Source: Antedon mediterranea (taxonomy: Eukaryota; Echinodermata; Crinoidea; Comatulida; Antedonidae). Taken from it: DNA of 64,000 nucleotides. Position numbers and translations under genes: made by a program. This document shows, one piece after another, positions 12,235 through 24,900 of this stretch. The stretch spans positions 1,426,001 to 1,490,000 of the forward strand of contig NC_092679.1 of NCBI RefSeq assembly GCF_964355755.1, given 5' to 3'. Each line of letters begins with the position of its first letter. The stretch's first letter is position 1. The notes beneath the pieces were generated by a model. That model did no database searches. It was not told the DNA's origin and worked only from the letters and a program-made list of their open reading frames with translations.

Positions 12235-12375
12235 AAGCTCTGTCTACACTAACAAAATTTATGTGACAAAAAAATTTGATGTGCCAATATATGGACATGA
12301 TGATGTCATATCACTGCCATATTTGGGCACATCAAACTTTTTTGTCCAACTAGTTTAATAGTGTAGACAGAGCTT
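12235..12375. mobile_element. MITE family A, copy 4, complete
   Basis: The most regular copy: AAGCTCTGTCTACAC at the left and GTGTAGACAGAGCTT at the right are perfect 15-bp inverted repeats, with longer imperfect pairing further in. The length is 141 bp. TA follows the right end and TT/TA precedes the left, consistent with, but not proving, TA target-site duplication. The interior carries a single ccatatttgggcacatcaaa block. Confidence 0.85.
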
Positions 12376-12718
12376 TAAATCCCATGTTACTCTAGTGCTC
12401 ATTAGCAAAATGAAAGTTTCAATCTTTCATCCCCATGGCTGATAATCACGTTTTTTTCATTTAGAAAGCATTTAATTTCAATTTTTCTTGACTATAAATT
12501 TAAATCAATTCATTCCATCTGTATGGTGTTGAATATGATACATTATATGGGTTTGATGCATTGCTGTAAGGACAGTCAATATATAAATTATTTATTAGAA
12601 ATGTTCTTTTTTCCAAATCAACAATTAGTATGTAAAAAAAAAAAAAAAACATTTCTAATAACCAGATGAACATTTTCAATCATATAAATTATTTGTTTCA
12701 ATGTTTTTAACAATATTG

Positions 12719-12935
12719 AGATGGAAACCTGACGGGCGAGGGAAAGTTGGACATCCAAGAACTATGTGGGATATGATGCAAAGGAAAAGATTGGGTCAGA
12801 TATCTTGGAATGGAGGAACAGAGGGAGCTGCAAGTGGTATGTGATGGAAAGGAAAAGATTGGGTCAGATATCTTGGAATGAAGGAACAGAGGGAGCTGCA
12901 AGAGACCATTGTAATTGAGATTAGATGGACTAAGA
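12719..12935 (+). pseudogene. Decayed retroelement-like fragment with internal duplication
   Basis: On the plus strand 12722-12780 reads KPDGRGKVGHPRTMWD, resembling the GR..G.P..RW motif near the C-terminus of many non-LTR retrotransposon polyproteins. A stop and frame change follow. A segment of about 60 bp (ggaaaagattgggtcagata onward) is present twice, at 12781-12837 and 12847-12903, with few differences. The family assignment is a guess from one motif. Confidence 0.35.
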
Positions 12936-12998
12936 CATTAATAGGCTTCTAAATAAACGCTTCAGTTATTTTATCCTTTCTAAGTTGGTTCTTGCTAC

Positions 12999-15900
12999 TC
13001 AAAGTGGAGTTTCTGGAAGGCATTTAAGAAGGAGGTCTTTGATCTCTTGAGATGCAAGTGGTGGTTCCTCTCTCCAACATCTTTCAACAATCTTCACCAT
13101 CTGAAAATATAATAAATATTTTAAATATAAAAAATAAATTTTGCAGCAACCAACACAATATAACATAAATGTCAATCAATCTGCATTTAATAATAAATAT
13201 AGCGTCGGTGTCCTCCACCCAAGTGGTGCTCATTGCACTAAGTGGTGCTCATTGCGAAATATAGTGATATTTTCAGATTAATTTGTAACATATGTATAAT
13301 TTCATGGAAATGAGAAATACAATAAAAGCATGAACTCGATTTAAGAAATTGTCATTAATAGTTGAATTTAAGAAAACAAATTAAAAAGATTTATTGAGAA
13401 ATTACTACTAATTTAATTTGAATTTCTGTAATTCAATCAAATTCAATATTTTAATCATTTGACCACAAGTTCTCCCATTGGGATAATAAATGAACTCTAT
13501 TGAACGGTCAATGACCAGGATCAGAATGTATTTTTATGAATTTGAAAATTAATTTAATGGTAAACTTGTTTTGAGTAAAAGGAAGACACAAATAAAACAA
13601 GATTTTACACAAATACATATTTTTTTAAATACTACTTTAGAATGTGTATCATGGTTTTATAAAGCTTTTAAAACAGCAAAAGCTCCATATTATTAGGGTA
13701 AACAATGTTAAACATAAATGTAATTAAAGAAAGTCACATGAATAATGGGATTAAAATAAATCGACAGACAATCGAATGTGGCAACTAAATTTAAAAGAGT
13801 TAGTCAGAGCAATGAAATATGTATTGAATCCAGGAAACTGTATTTGTATCATAGTAACAAAATTAATTGAATGCATATGGTATATAAAGTAGACCTGGTT
13901 TATCCTTTGAAAGATATACCATAGTACCAGTAGGTCGAGGGTTAACTAGAGAAAATAACTGGTAATGCGTTTTATATTGAAACCTAAAATGTACGTCAGA
14001 CACACAAACCTGTAAATGAAGGTAGCCCTTGTCTCGCCTCAGAATTTGCAACCAATTTGAGAAAGCTTTCGATTTCCTCTCGTCATCTCTGAGCACATCT
14101 ACCGTTACTTCAGGTAACCATGGAAACTGTCGCTGTAGTTCCCCCAAATAATACTGATGATGTTTATTAATGCCAGATGGCAAGAACACTTCGCAGTATT
14201 GTATGTCTGCTGTGTCGATGTTAGTGGTACACAGTTCCGGGATCTCTCCCATATAAACGTCCAAGTTTAATTTTTGCTGGATGGAAACCATCGGGGTGTA
14301 AATATTCTCGTTCCGAATTGTGTTTCTAAGCTGCGGACTAGGAGGCTGATTAAGTGAGTTGTTTAAAGAAATGCAGCAGCATTGTCCAGGTAAAGAATTG
14401 ATTAATGAGTCCGACATATCTAGTTCACATCCTGGTGTGGTTGGCCCATCTGGTAGCTGACATTTTGGACAAACTGATGCAGCACCATTTTTATGAATGT
14501 TTACGTTATCTGCACTACGCCATTTCTTATATAATTGATTGCTGTATTGGCTTCCTTCATATTGAACTTGTAACGGATTGTTCTTTACTTTTGTAAAACA
14601 TGGACTTTTAGCTCCAGTTTTACGAACATAAAATTGCGAGAGAGAACTTTTATGTTTTGGTTCGGGAGTAGTCGGTGATGACGGGACTTTTTCAGTTTCC
14701 TGCCAACTTACATCATCAATTGCACTAGTACTACACGCTTTACGCAGGTCCGAGTAACGCTTATCACTATCTGTTTCTGGAATCGTTTCTGGGATGTTAG
14801 CCCTGCTCTTTTGAACTCCATCTAGAATACTTGAACGATATTCACAATCCTGGTCTGCGTGGCTTTGTATCCACGTTTCAATCATTTGACTAAGTACCGA
14901 AAAGGATGGTAATTCGTTATCTCCAGAGCCTTTTGCGTAAATCGTTGTACGACTCCTGGGAACATTTCGAAAGTGAAAGGGTGTTGGGGAGTGTGAGTTC
15001 AGATGGCGTGACCAGCCCGGAACCTTATTATTTGTACCAAGTACAGAATTATTGTCTTTTTTATTATTCTTCTTTGTGTTAAAATTTGATAATGATTCCT
15101 GTTGGGATGAGATGCCGCTATCGGTGCTGCAGATGCTCTTTCTCTTTGATGAGCCATCAGGAAGGAGTTGTAGAAGATCGTTTGTTGAATCCAGACCAAA
15201 TAGATCATTATCTCCCGTTTCTGTTCCTGATGAATCAGAACTACTTCTTGACTCATTACTTTCCTTCTCAACAGTTTTTTTATTAACTTCTTTTGTAAGT
15301 GTCCTCGAGTTTTTACTTAATTCTTCTTCCAAGCTCTTTGTCGCACATGTTAGCTCACACTGTTTTTTCAAAGTATTCATTTGTTCGTTTTCTTCCTGAA
15401 ATTCTTTGAGTAAATTCACAAGACTTTCTCGATATTTTCTATCGTACAATACTCGATGATTCAGTACTTCGTCAGGTTTTCTCGTGTTTATACCTTCTAA
15501 TTTTTCACTTTCTTTTTCCATTTCCATAACTTGGTTGTGTGCTTCCTCCAGAAGCATGTCCAAATGTTTGGTAGTAAGATCGTTAAAGACTGGAGGTGGC
15601 ATGCTTTGAACAAAATGATGTCTGTGACCACCACCGACATACGCTGCCGTCTTTACTGGATGATCTTCTGCAACATATCGATTCAAACCAGAAAGCTCTA
15701 AAGACTCTTTGATGGACTTTATGTTTCTTATTTGCAATGGTGATGACGTTACCTCTGCATCTACACTTTTTGGAGAATATTCTTGAGGTGTTTGGTCGGG
15801 TTTATCAGTTTCAACATTCAATTTGTTTTCAGTTTCTTCATCACCTTTAAGAAATGCAAAATTATTTTTTCCAGAAGCACTGAGATGCTTTCGACAATTA

Positions 15901-18900
15901 TCCGTTGATGACCATAACAACATCTCACACAACATAATACCAAATGCACGGACATCTGCTACAAAGAGTTCCACATTTTCCGCCCACTCACTGTCATGAA
16001 AGACTTTTAAGGAGATCGAACCTGGAACATTCAGGTAATGATCTTCAATTGTTCTGTTTGCTTCCTCTTGCTTTTGTAATGTTCCTCCACGTTTTCTTCG
16101 TCTGATAGTTGAAACATCCTTTGCTTTTCCGAATTCTGATATTACCACTCTAAATTCTGAATTCTGAAATTGAATAAATATACAATTAGTGATTTGTTAC
16201 TACTAAATATGCAATCTAAAATTTTTTTTTCTTCAAAATTAATATACTGTAATAATAAAATGAATAAAAACATAAATGTTAAGTCATACATACTAATTAT
16301 CTTATATTTAATTATGCAATGTGAACAACGAACATATGGACATAATTAATCAAACTTCATCATCAAGTCATTAACAATTTCGATCCAATATTTTTAATTA
16401 ACTGTTGCATCTCTCCTTGGAAATGACTTTGGGATTTTAAAGAAATGTTGACTTTTTACAAACTTTGATGGATATTGTATTCCTTGTGGATATTTTATTA
16501 ATAAAACATTTTTTTAGATTCATCATCACATGACAACGTGCAAGTGTAAGATTAAAGAATGAACGTAATGGAAGTTAAGAATGAACTTAATGGAAGTTAA
16601 GAATGAACTTAATAAAAGTTAAGAATGAACTTAATGGAAGTTAAGAATGAACTTAATGGAAGTTAAGAATGAACTTAATAGAAGTTAAGAATAAACTTAA
16701 TGGAAGTTAAGAATGAACTTAATGGAAGTTAAGAATAAACTTAATAAAGTTAAGAATGAACTTAATAAAGTTAAGAATGAACTTAATAAAGTTAAGAATG
16801 AACTTAATGGAAGTTAAGAATGATTTTAATTCATTCATCTTTTTATTTCAGAATATCATGATGACATAATATATCCATAGCAAAAGAGAAAAAAAAATCT
16901 TAATCTAAGAGCTCATCATAGAACAAAAATAAAAATATATAATATAAAGTCAATGCAACAAGGCATTCCATTGTATGTGCATTCTTGACAAATAGCCAGG
17001 ATCAAAGAATTACTACTTGCATTCACACAATTTTTAAAACTAAAAACAGATTTTCTAATGAACTCATCAAAGACAAACATCATGCTTGGACTTAATTTCT
17101 AGGCTGCTTCAGCAGCAAACATAAGACATTGTTATAACATACTTTCAGTGATCTCAGAGTGCTTTTATTATATATACACCATTAGGTAATGGAAGTTAAG
17201 AATGAACTTAATGGAAGTTAAGAATAAACTTAATGGAAGTTAAGAATGAACTTAATGGAAGTTAAGAATAAACTTAATGGAAGTTAAGAATGAACTTAAT
17301 GGAAGTTAAGAATAAACTTAATGGAAGTTAAGAATGAACTTAATGGAAGTTAAGAATAAACTTAATGAAAGTTAAGAATGAACTTAATGGAAGTTAAGAA
17401 TAAACTTAATGGAAGTTTAGAATGAACTTAATGGAAGTTAGGAATGAACTTAATGCAAGTTAAGAATGAACTTATTGGAAGTTAAGAATGAACTTATTGG
17501 AAGTTAAGAATGAACTTATTATGGAAGTTAAGAATAAACTTAATGGAAGTTAAGAATGAACTTAATGGAAGTTAAGAATGAACTTAATGGAAGTTAAGAA
17601 TAAACTTAATGGAAGTTAAGAATGAACTTAATAGAAGTTAAGAATGAACTTAATGGAAGTTAGGAATGAACTTAATGGACGTTAAGAATGAACTTAATGG
17701 AAGTTAGGAATGAACTTAATGGACGTTAAGAATGAACAATGACATATCAAACAAACAATATTTCCAATGTAGAAAATTTATGTTAGTATATACCTAAATA
17801 TTAAGTAATAACTACTGACCTCAATACTTCCCCCAATGGAATTTAGTCGGGATTATAAAATAGGATGACTAAGAAGCGTTTAGGCTTTCCAAGGATTTTA
17901 TAACTAAAATCATGGAAAAGTGTTATCACTCTGGGCATCTATTCTGTTGTTAGTTTATTTATTATAATCAAAACTTTTCTTTTTTAATGTTTTGTAGGTA
18001 AAATGTTTAATTTGGATAACAATTCAAAACAACTGAATATACAGTACCAGAAAAAGACAAATGTACAACAGGCGAAAACATTTCTAATAATTAAATTCAT
18101 TTTAATTGGAGTATTAATTTACTTGCGTAGGAAATTAAAAAAAACATTATTCCAGGAAAAAACATGTACAATTAAAATAAATATAATATAAAATGAAACT
18201 ATTCATAAACTTTTATTGGACATTCAACATAGGAAACTTAAATGTCCAATGAAAAGTATTTGTGCCGACGACGGTGCCAGCATTAGGGCCGTCACTACGT
18301 ACCAAGACCTGGGCGTGATGACTCATTGAGAAATACAAGAGTGTAATCCAATTATACTATGGACAAGTCCAGAAGACCAAGGACATTATAGACCAAGATC
18401 AAATACGTTAGTCATTTCTGAATGTTCACAACAGCTGGGATCGACTGAATGTTGACAAAGACACTATATATATATATATATAGCATTGTCATTTTTTTCA
18501 GTAATTTGCCTTAGGATTTATATATATATATATATAAATCCAAAGGCAAATTACTGAAAAAAATGACATAATTTGCCTTTGGATTTATATATATATATAT
18601 ATAAATCCAAAGGCAAATTACAGAAAAAAATGACAATGCTGTGGGTATCAGTGGCTGGATCTCAATGGAGATACAAAAAAAAAAGCGAAAAGCTAAATCA
18701 AAACGATAAAGTAAACAGCCAGAAAAGTTAGCAGAGCTTTCGGGGCAACACTAGCCCTTCATCAGTTCATCATTATTCTTTATTTCAAATAAAAACATAT
18801 GAATGTAACAAACATCCTTAAGGTCACAGCTTGGGGGACCAAGATGCAAGGCAAGACAAGACAACTAATACAAAACACTTAAAATAAGAAGCTAAAAATT

Positions 18901-21900
18901 GTAAACACATCCAAAAGGCATAACATTCAGATTGTTATAAAATGTTCTTTTCAGTGTATGTACCTCCACATGGCATTTACTGTCCAGTATCATGACAAAT
19001 TCTGTAATACAGTATCACATGTATCATACTGTATGTGGAGTATTATGTTAGGATAAGCTATGGCCTATGATACATGTGTGACACTGTATCCCATAATGTG
19101 CCTGTGATACTGTATACACATTATAGATACTGATTCAAGAATATCTGCTAAACATATTGACGAGAACAAAATTAAAAACATGATTCCAATCATAGAGTAA
19201 AGAATTTTCACTCCAAACTAATTTAATAAATGAAAGGACTGTATAATCTAGTGTGGTACTGCAGTAATTCTAGTACAATACTGCAGTAATCTAAGTTTAC
19301 TTTGGTATAGAACAGTTTGATATTTCTATTTGAAGCGTGTAGTATACTATTGCAGTAAATAGTGAAAATACTGCTGTAACATGACAGAGTGTCAATCAGA
19401 TTTAAAAATAATGTTAAAGACCGACACAAAAACACATGTGAAGTGACTTAATCAAAAGTAAGGAAATTAACATGTCAAAGAGATTTATAAAATGTTGTTG
19501 CAAACTAGCCGGATAAAATCGGACGATTATTAAAATCAAATGAATGTCATAAAAACTGCCAGACAGCAGGGTTGTATTCTCGCAGAATTACGCAAACTTG
19601 ATTAGATGCTGCCCAGGATATGAGCAATTTTATTTCTGAATGTCATGCAACAAAAGATTTACATCGTTTTATTGCTTTATTATGACATGTTTTATGGTAT
19701 TATAAATATATCTCGTAAAGAATCAAGAAATATATTTTTGGATTTTGAAAGTATGTGAAATTGAATTTAATAATGTGATAAAAATACATGTGATTTGATG
19801 AGTGAAAATACGGACATCATACAGTACTTTCATTTAAGTCCAAATTATCAGGATGGAAATCAAATATACAAAATGATGTTGAGATCAGGGTGCAAGTTAA
19901 TTTTTGAGTGAATAGTATTGTGTTTTAAAGATGTATTATCACACAAAACATGAACAAATACGAAAGAATAAATCAAACAATGAAGAGGCAATTTTATATT
20001 TGTAATGAAGTTACTAAAGTTTGTCACAAAGAAAATGGGAAAAAATGAATTTGATTAAAAAAAAAGATAAAAATAATAATAAATTTTAAATAATCATTTT
20101 TCAACCAAATTTTACAAGAAATCTAGATTCACTCCTTCAGCTTCTGGTTGACTTCATTTTTAAATTTACAATTCTATCAAATAAATAAATTTTTTAAATT
20201 TTATTACAGTAATTAAGGGGACAATATATCTTTTAACAAAATAGTTTACATTTTCAATTGTTATGTGTTTGTTTTTAAGTGTTTAACTATATACAAAACC
20301 AAAACATTGTTTAAATTTTTAACGACTAGCGTCCTAAACGCATTAGAAAATGGCAAAGACCTTTTACTGAATGACTAACACTTGCCGATTTCCCTCTATC
20401 TTCCACGGGGCAAACCGTTTCACCCTATGACTGGATATTACACCAGTTTAGCAATACAATCTAATTAGATCTTGACAGCTAAATCTTATTGAATCTACTG
20501 TGATGCTGATATACAGTTTACCTCTCTTGGGAGTTAAACAACAAGGTGTCACGACACCTTTGTCTCAAAGTATGTAAATCAAACACCTTGCCTTATTCTG
20601 ATTACAGCTGCAAAAAGGAACAACTTGTAACAAGTTTGTAAACCAAAATGTGAAGTGTAAAGGCAATTTTGTAGAATATCAGAGAATTCACGAAGGACCT
20701 TGTAAGAAAATACACCAGGGAGAAGAAGCCGGTTTTCTGTTGTTTTATGTTTTAGAGATTTTATACAATGATTACTCCAAATTAATGAAAAGTTAATTGA
20801 TATTTTATTAATTGATATTTTGTTTGCAAGACATTTACTATATTTAATCCTTAACTGAACATGTTTAAACAAAGAACAATGAAAGTTTCAGATTTCTGTT
20901 CTTCAAGATTCCAAATCTACCTGACAGAATAAATGCAAAGGCTCACCATCAACAAGCACTTGTTCTGATTGTTGAACTCAATTTGTAGCAGATGCGATTA
21001 CACTACAACGTTTACACATCATTTCATCTGTTTGGACACGCTACGCATGGCGTGCTCGCTCGATAATCAGATTTACATTAATAACGCGTCTAATCACAAC
21101 TTCTGATGTTTACTCTTTGATTCCTTTGTTTCATCACGGTCGAGTAATTACATTGACTTTATTTTTCTCGTAAGTTGTTGAATGAATGAATGTAACTTTT
21201 TTATAAATACAATCTGGAATAGTTTATGACCTTATTTACGTATTAAGAAAACTTGAGTTTAGTCAGAATGAAATCCAGATTGATATCGTTGATAACTTAA
21301 TAACTAAAAGACTTTTGGCACTTTCTGTATTCATTATATAATAATATTGATTTAATCATTTTTCATCAAGTTTCTAAAGTACCTTCATATTCTCTTTAAA
21401 ATGTAAGTTTAAAGGAGAACAGATCACTAGATTCTCCCACAATGATTTGTCCCTCAAATATGTTGGTAAGTTTCAATGAAAATGTTGAAAGATGTCTTTT
21501 CTTTCCTGCCTATACATTTTTTTTAAATTTCATACACATCAAACATAAAAAAAAAACCACCATCAATTTATAACTATATAATTTTAAGCTGTGTATTTTC
21601 TGAATATTTTTTCATGAATAAATGAATACTGTCATGGTAGTTAATTTCTTCTCACTTTATTTCAAACAATCTGTAAATCTTAATTCTTATTCTATAATGG
21701 ATCCTTTTATTGCTTCTAAAACATATACAAAAATCAATAACCAACCTGCTTGGCAGCGTTAATGAAACCTAATGAAGAATTTGTGGTAATGACTCGTAGA
21801 GTATAGGACAAAAGTTCAAACATGCGTTAAATATCATGCTTGATTACCAATGCTCTACATACAGAGACTAAGGATACTATTTCAAATACAGAAAAGTGTT

Positions 21901-24900
21901 TTCTTTTATTTCTCGTTTGTTTTGTGTAAGCCTATTCAATGACGATTGCTTTAACTAGATAAACCAACACAAATATAATTTCATATTGAGGTTGAATCTA
22001 TTTTCATACCCCCACCTACAAAGTACAAGTTGGGAGAAGGGGAAGGGGGTGGGGTCCCAATTGTCATCACAAGAGACGATTGTCTCTAAGATTGTGGGAA
22101 ACTAAGGCAAGCGGCCAAAATGTAAATGATTCAAAGTGAATCATAGAATAAATTTTAGGAACACAAAGCACTTTGTCAGTTAATAAAAGCTAGTTGTTTA
22201 AGACGACGTGTGCGAACAGAGAGTAAACTGATTTAATATATAGTGACTAAGAAAAAATTAAGAGAAATCAGGTCAATATCTGATATGTACTGTTTTATGC
22301 TCAAAGAAGAACCAAAGCTCTGTCTACACAATCAAACTGGTTGATACACCCAAATATGGTAGTGATATGCCCAAATATGGTAGTGATATGCCCAAATATG
22401 GTAGTGATATGACATCATGTCCATATATGGGTACATTACATTTTTTTTGTCACATAATTTTTGATAGTGTAGACAACTGTAACTAAATGATAATGTTTTT
22501 TTATTTTGTGTTAAATATAAAATATAAATAAAGCAAAACATGTTGCCTAATGTTATTTTTAAACCCTTACAAGCTATTGGGTGCTTGTAATATGCGTTAA
22601 ATTTACTAATTTCTGAACTAAATAATCATATGATATTAATTTCCTGTTGATTGCTAGTCAGGGTGCTGTAAACATCGACACTAGGATAAACACAAACTAA
22701 AACCACATCATTATGAATAAGAATGGTATTTACATAGTGTATAGGAGGTTGTTGGTTCGAATCCAAAGGTTATCAAGTTTTAGTTTAACTTTATTTTGAA
22801 AATCAAATGCTAAAATTGTGAATTGAATAATTTAATAAATGGAAATGGAATAGTGTACATAAAATCATTTTAAACAAAGATTTATTATTTCCGTACGATA
22901 ATTCATTGCACCAATCAACAGTCTTAATGTTTTATATTTACCCATAATCCTTCATGAAACATGTTGATGGATATAACCGGTCAAAGAGGATGAACATTTA
23001 ACAACTTAATGTATAAACATTGTTTAGTATAACATTTCAGACGCCATTACTTGGCTAATTTTTGCGGTGTTTTTGTAGACTAGACAAAATGTTGAATGTT
23101 TTCAGGGCTAATGAGTCAACGTAGGCAGGCCTACATCAGAAGCAGGACAAATAGTTGAACTTACTTCAATACATTGCCCTCTGGTATTATGTACGGTTAA
23201 AATAATGATTCACACCAATGAAGAATACAGATCTACTCTAGAATGTCCTCTACAATTAAACTAAACAAATATAAAATTAAACTTGATGCTTGACTAGCAT
23301 ATTTATTGTATCCGAGCAAAATTGAAAATATTGACATGAAATCTTTATAATCCACTCAAGGGCGGCTCAATGTTTTTTTAACAGGGAACGCTAACATATA
23401 ATATAGTCTGTAAAAAATAGTATAAAAAAGTAGTTCATACAGTAATGTCCTTGGAGAACGCAGTACAGTAGCTATAACGCTACTACATCTTTATCATAGA
23501 AGCAGATTATTATTAAATTTGTTACTACAGTACAACTAAAATAAATGTAGTTTCTGTCTAAATTAAACAGAAAATAATCACAACTAAACAACATGTTTTT
23601 ATGAAACGTTGTCTTATAAATAGCCTGAAGAAATTAAATATAAAAACAAAAGTATCAGTACTGTTTTGCCCGGAAGCACTTCCATATTATGGATACATTT
23701 CACCAAAGAAAGCCTCACAAGGTTTTTGAAAAAATATTTCTGGTCTTTAGAAATATTAACAGGGTCATATTTATGAGATTAATAGATTTTTAATAGACAA
23801 CCTTCCTAAATGCATTATAAGATTTACTTACCAAGTTCAGGGAGTGATTTGTCTTGTAGCGATATATAGAAATATATTAAATATGTCATGAAGAGGATTA
23901 GCGATAATTTGTTATGTTGTCAACTATTACTCATTTAAATTCATGTGACCATTTCGTTATCTACACCCTGTTTATAAATTCAATACAGTACAATCCTATT
24001 TACTATTCATCTTTCATTTATTCTGGTTTATTTTGAAAAGACATTGCAGTAAAAAATTGAATTGCGTCCAATAACATCAATAGAAAAATACAACCATAAA
24101 AATAGGAAAAAAACGATAGAATCCAGCAAAATTGCACACAAACATCAAATATTAAAAATATAATTCATAGAAATAAGTCTCCTATTAAGGAGATACCTTA
24201 GAAATTCCACAAAGTTTTAGCAATGAATATTTGATTATCATTATATTTAATAAAAAAAGTTTAGTAAAATTACCTTAGAGTTTCCTCCACCAATCAGAAT
24301 ATTGGTTGCCTGTATTCTATTGTGGATGATGTTTCTTGAGTGCAAGAAGCAGAGACCTTCTGAAATGTGACTGGTTATTTTGTGAATGGTTGTGTCTGTC
24401 AGTTTACCCTGCTGGTGCTCTAGTAGAAAGTTCTGCAGGTTCCCATACTCAAAAAATGGACTACATAAATATCTGAGAAAGAAATCAAGATTATTTAATT
24501 AATATTCATTCATTTAAACATGAAAAATAAAAATTAATAAATCAGACTTTGAATAAGTCATTTTGTAGTTTTAATCAAGTTAATCACTTCCGTAGAAAAA
24601 AATCCCCAAAATTAATGTTTTCACTTATAAAATAAACAGTTAAATTAAACCAAAAATCTATTGGCTGGACGCCATATTTCCTACTATGAAACATCACTCA
24701 AATTCAGTTTATCATGGAACAAAAAAAATGAGCTGTTTTAACTGCTAAACGGTTTAAAGGGCAATATTCTTGTACCCACATTTCACTTTTGTTGTACACA
24801 TAGTGGTGTGTTTATAAAGTTCATCATTATGATTAAATTTGATTTCTGTAGGTTTTGCAATTCATTTGATTAATTTTGATTACAATTAATTTTATAATTA

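Noticed and set aside
14405-15399. Several plus-strand ORFs of 63-115 codons
   Set aside because: They are shadows of the large minus-strand exon, whose frame shows kinase motifs and correct splicing.
22735-22775. tRNA gene or tRNA-derived SINE (ggttcgaatcc B-box-like match)
   Set aside because: No A-box, acceptor stem or anticodon arm can be fitted upstream, and no poly-A or repeat boundary follows. A lone 11-base match is weak.
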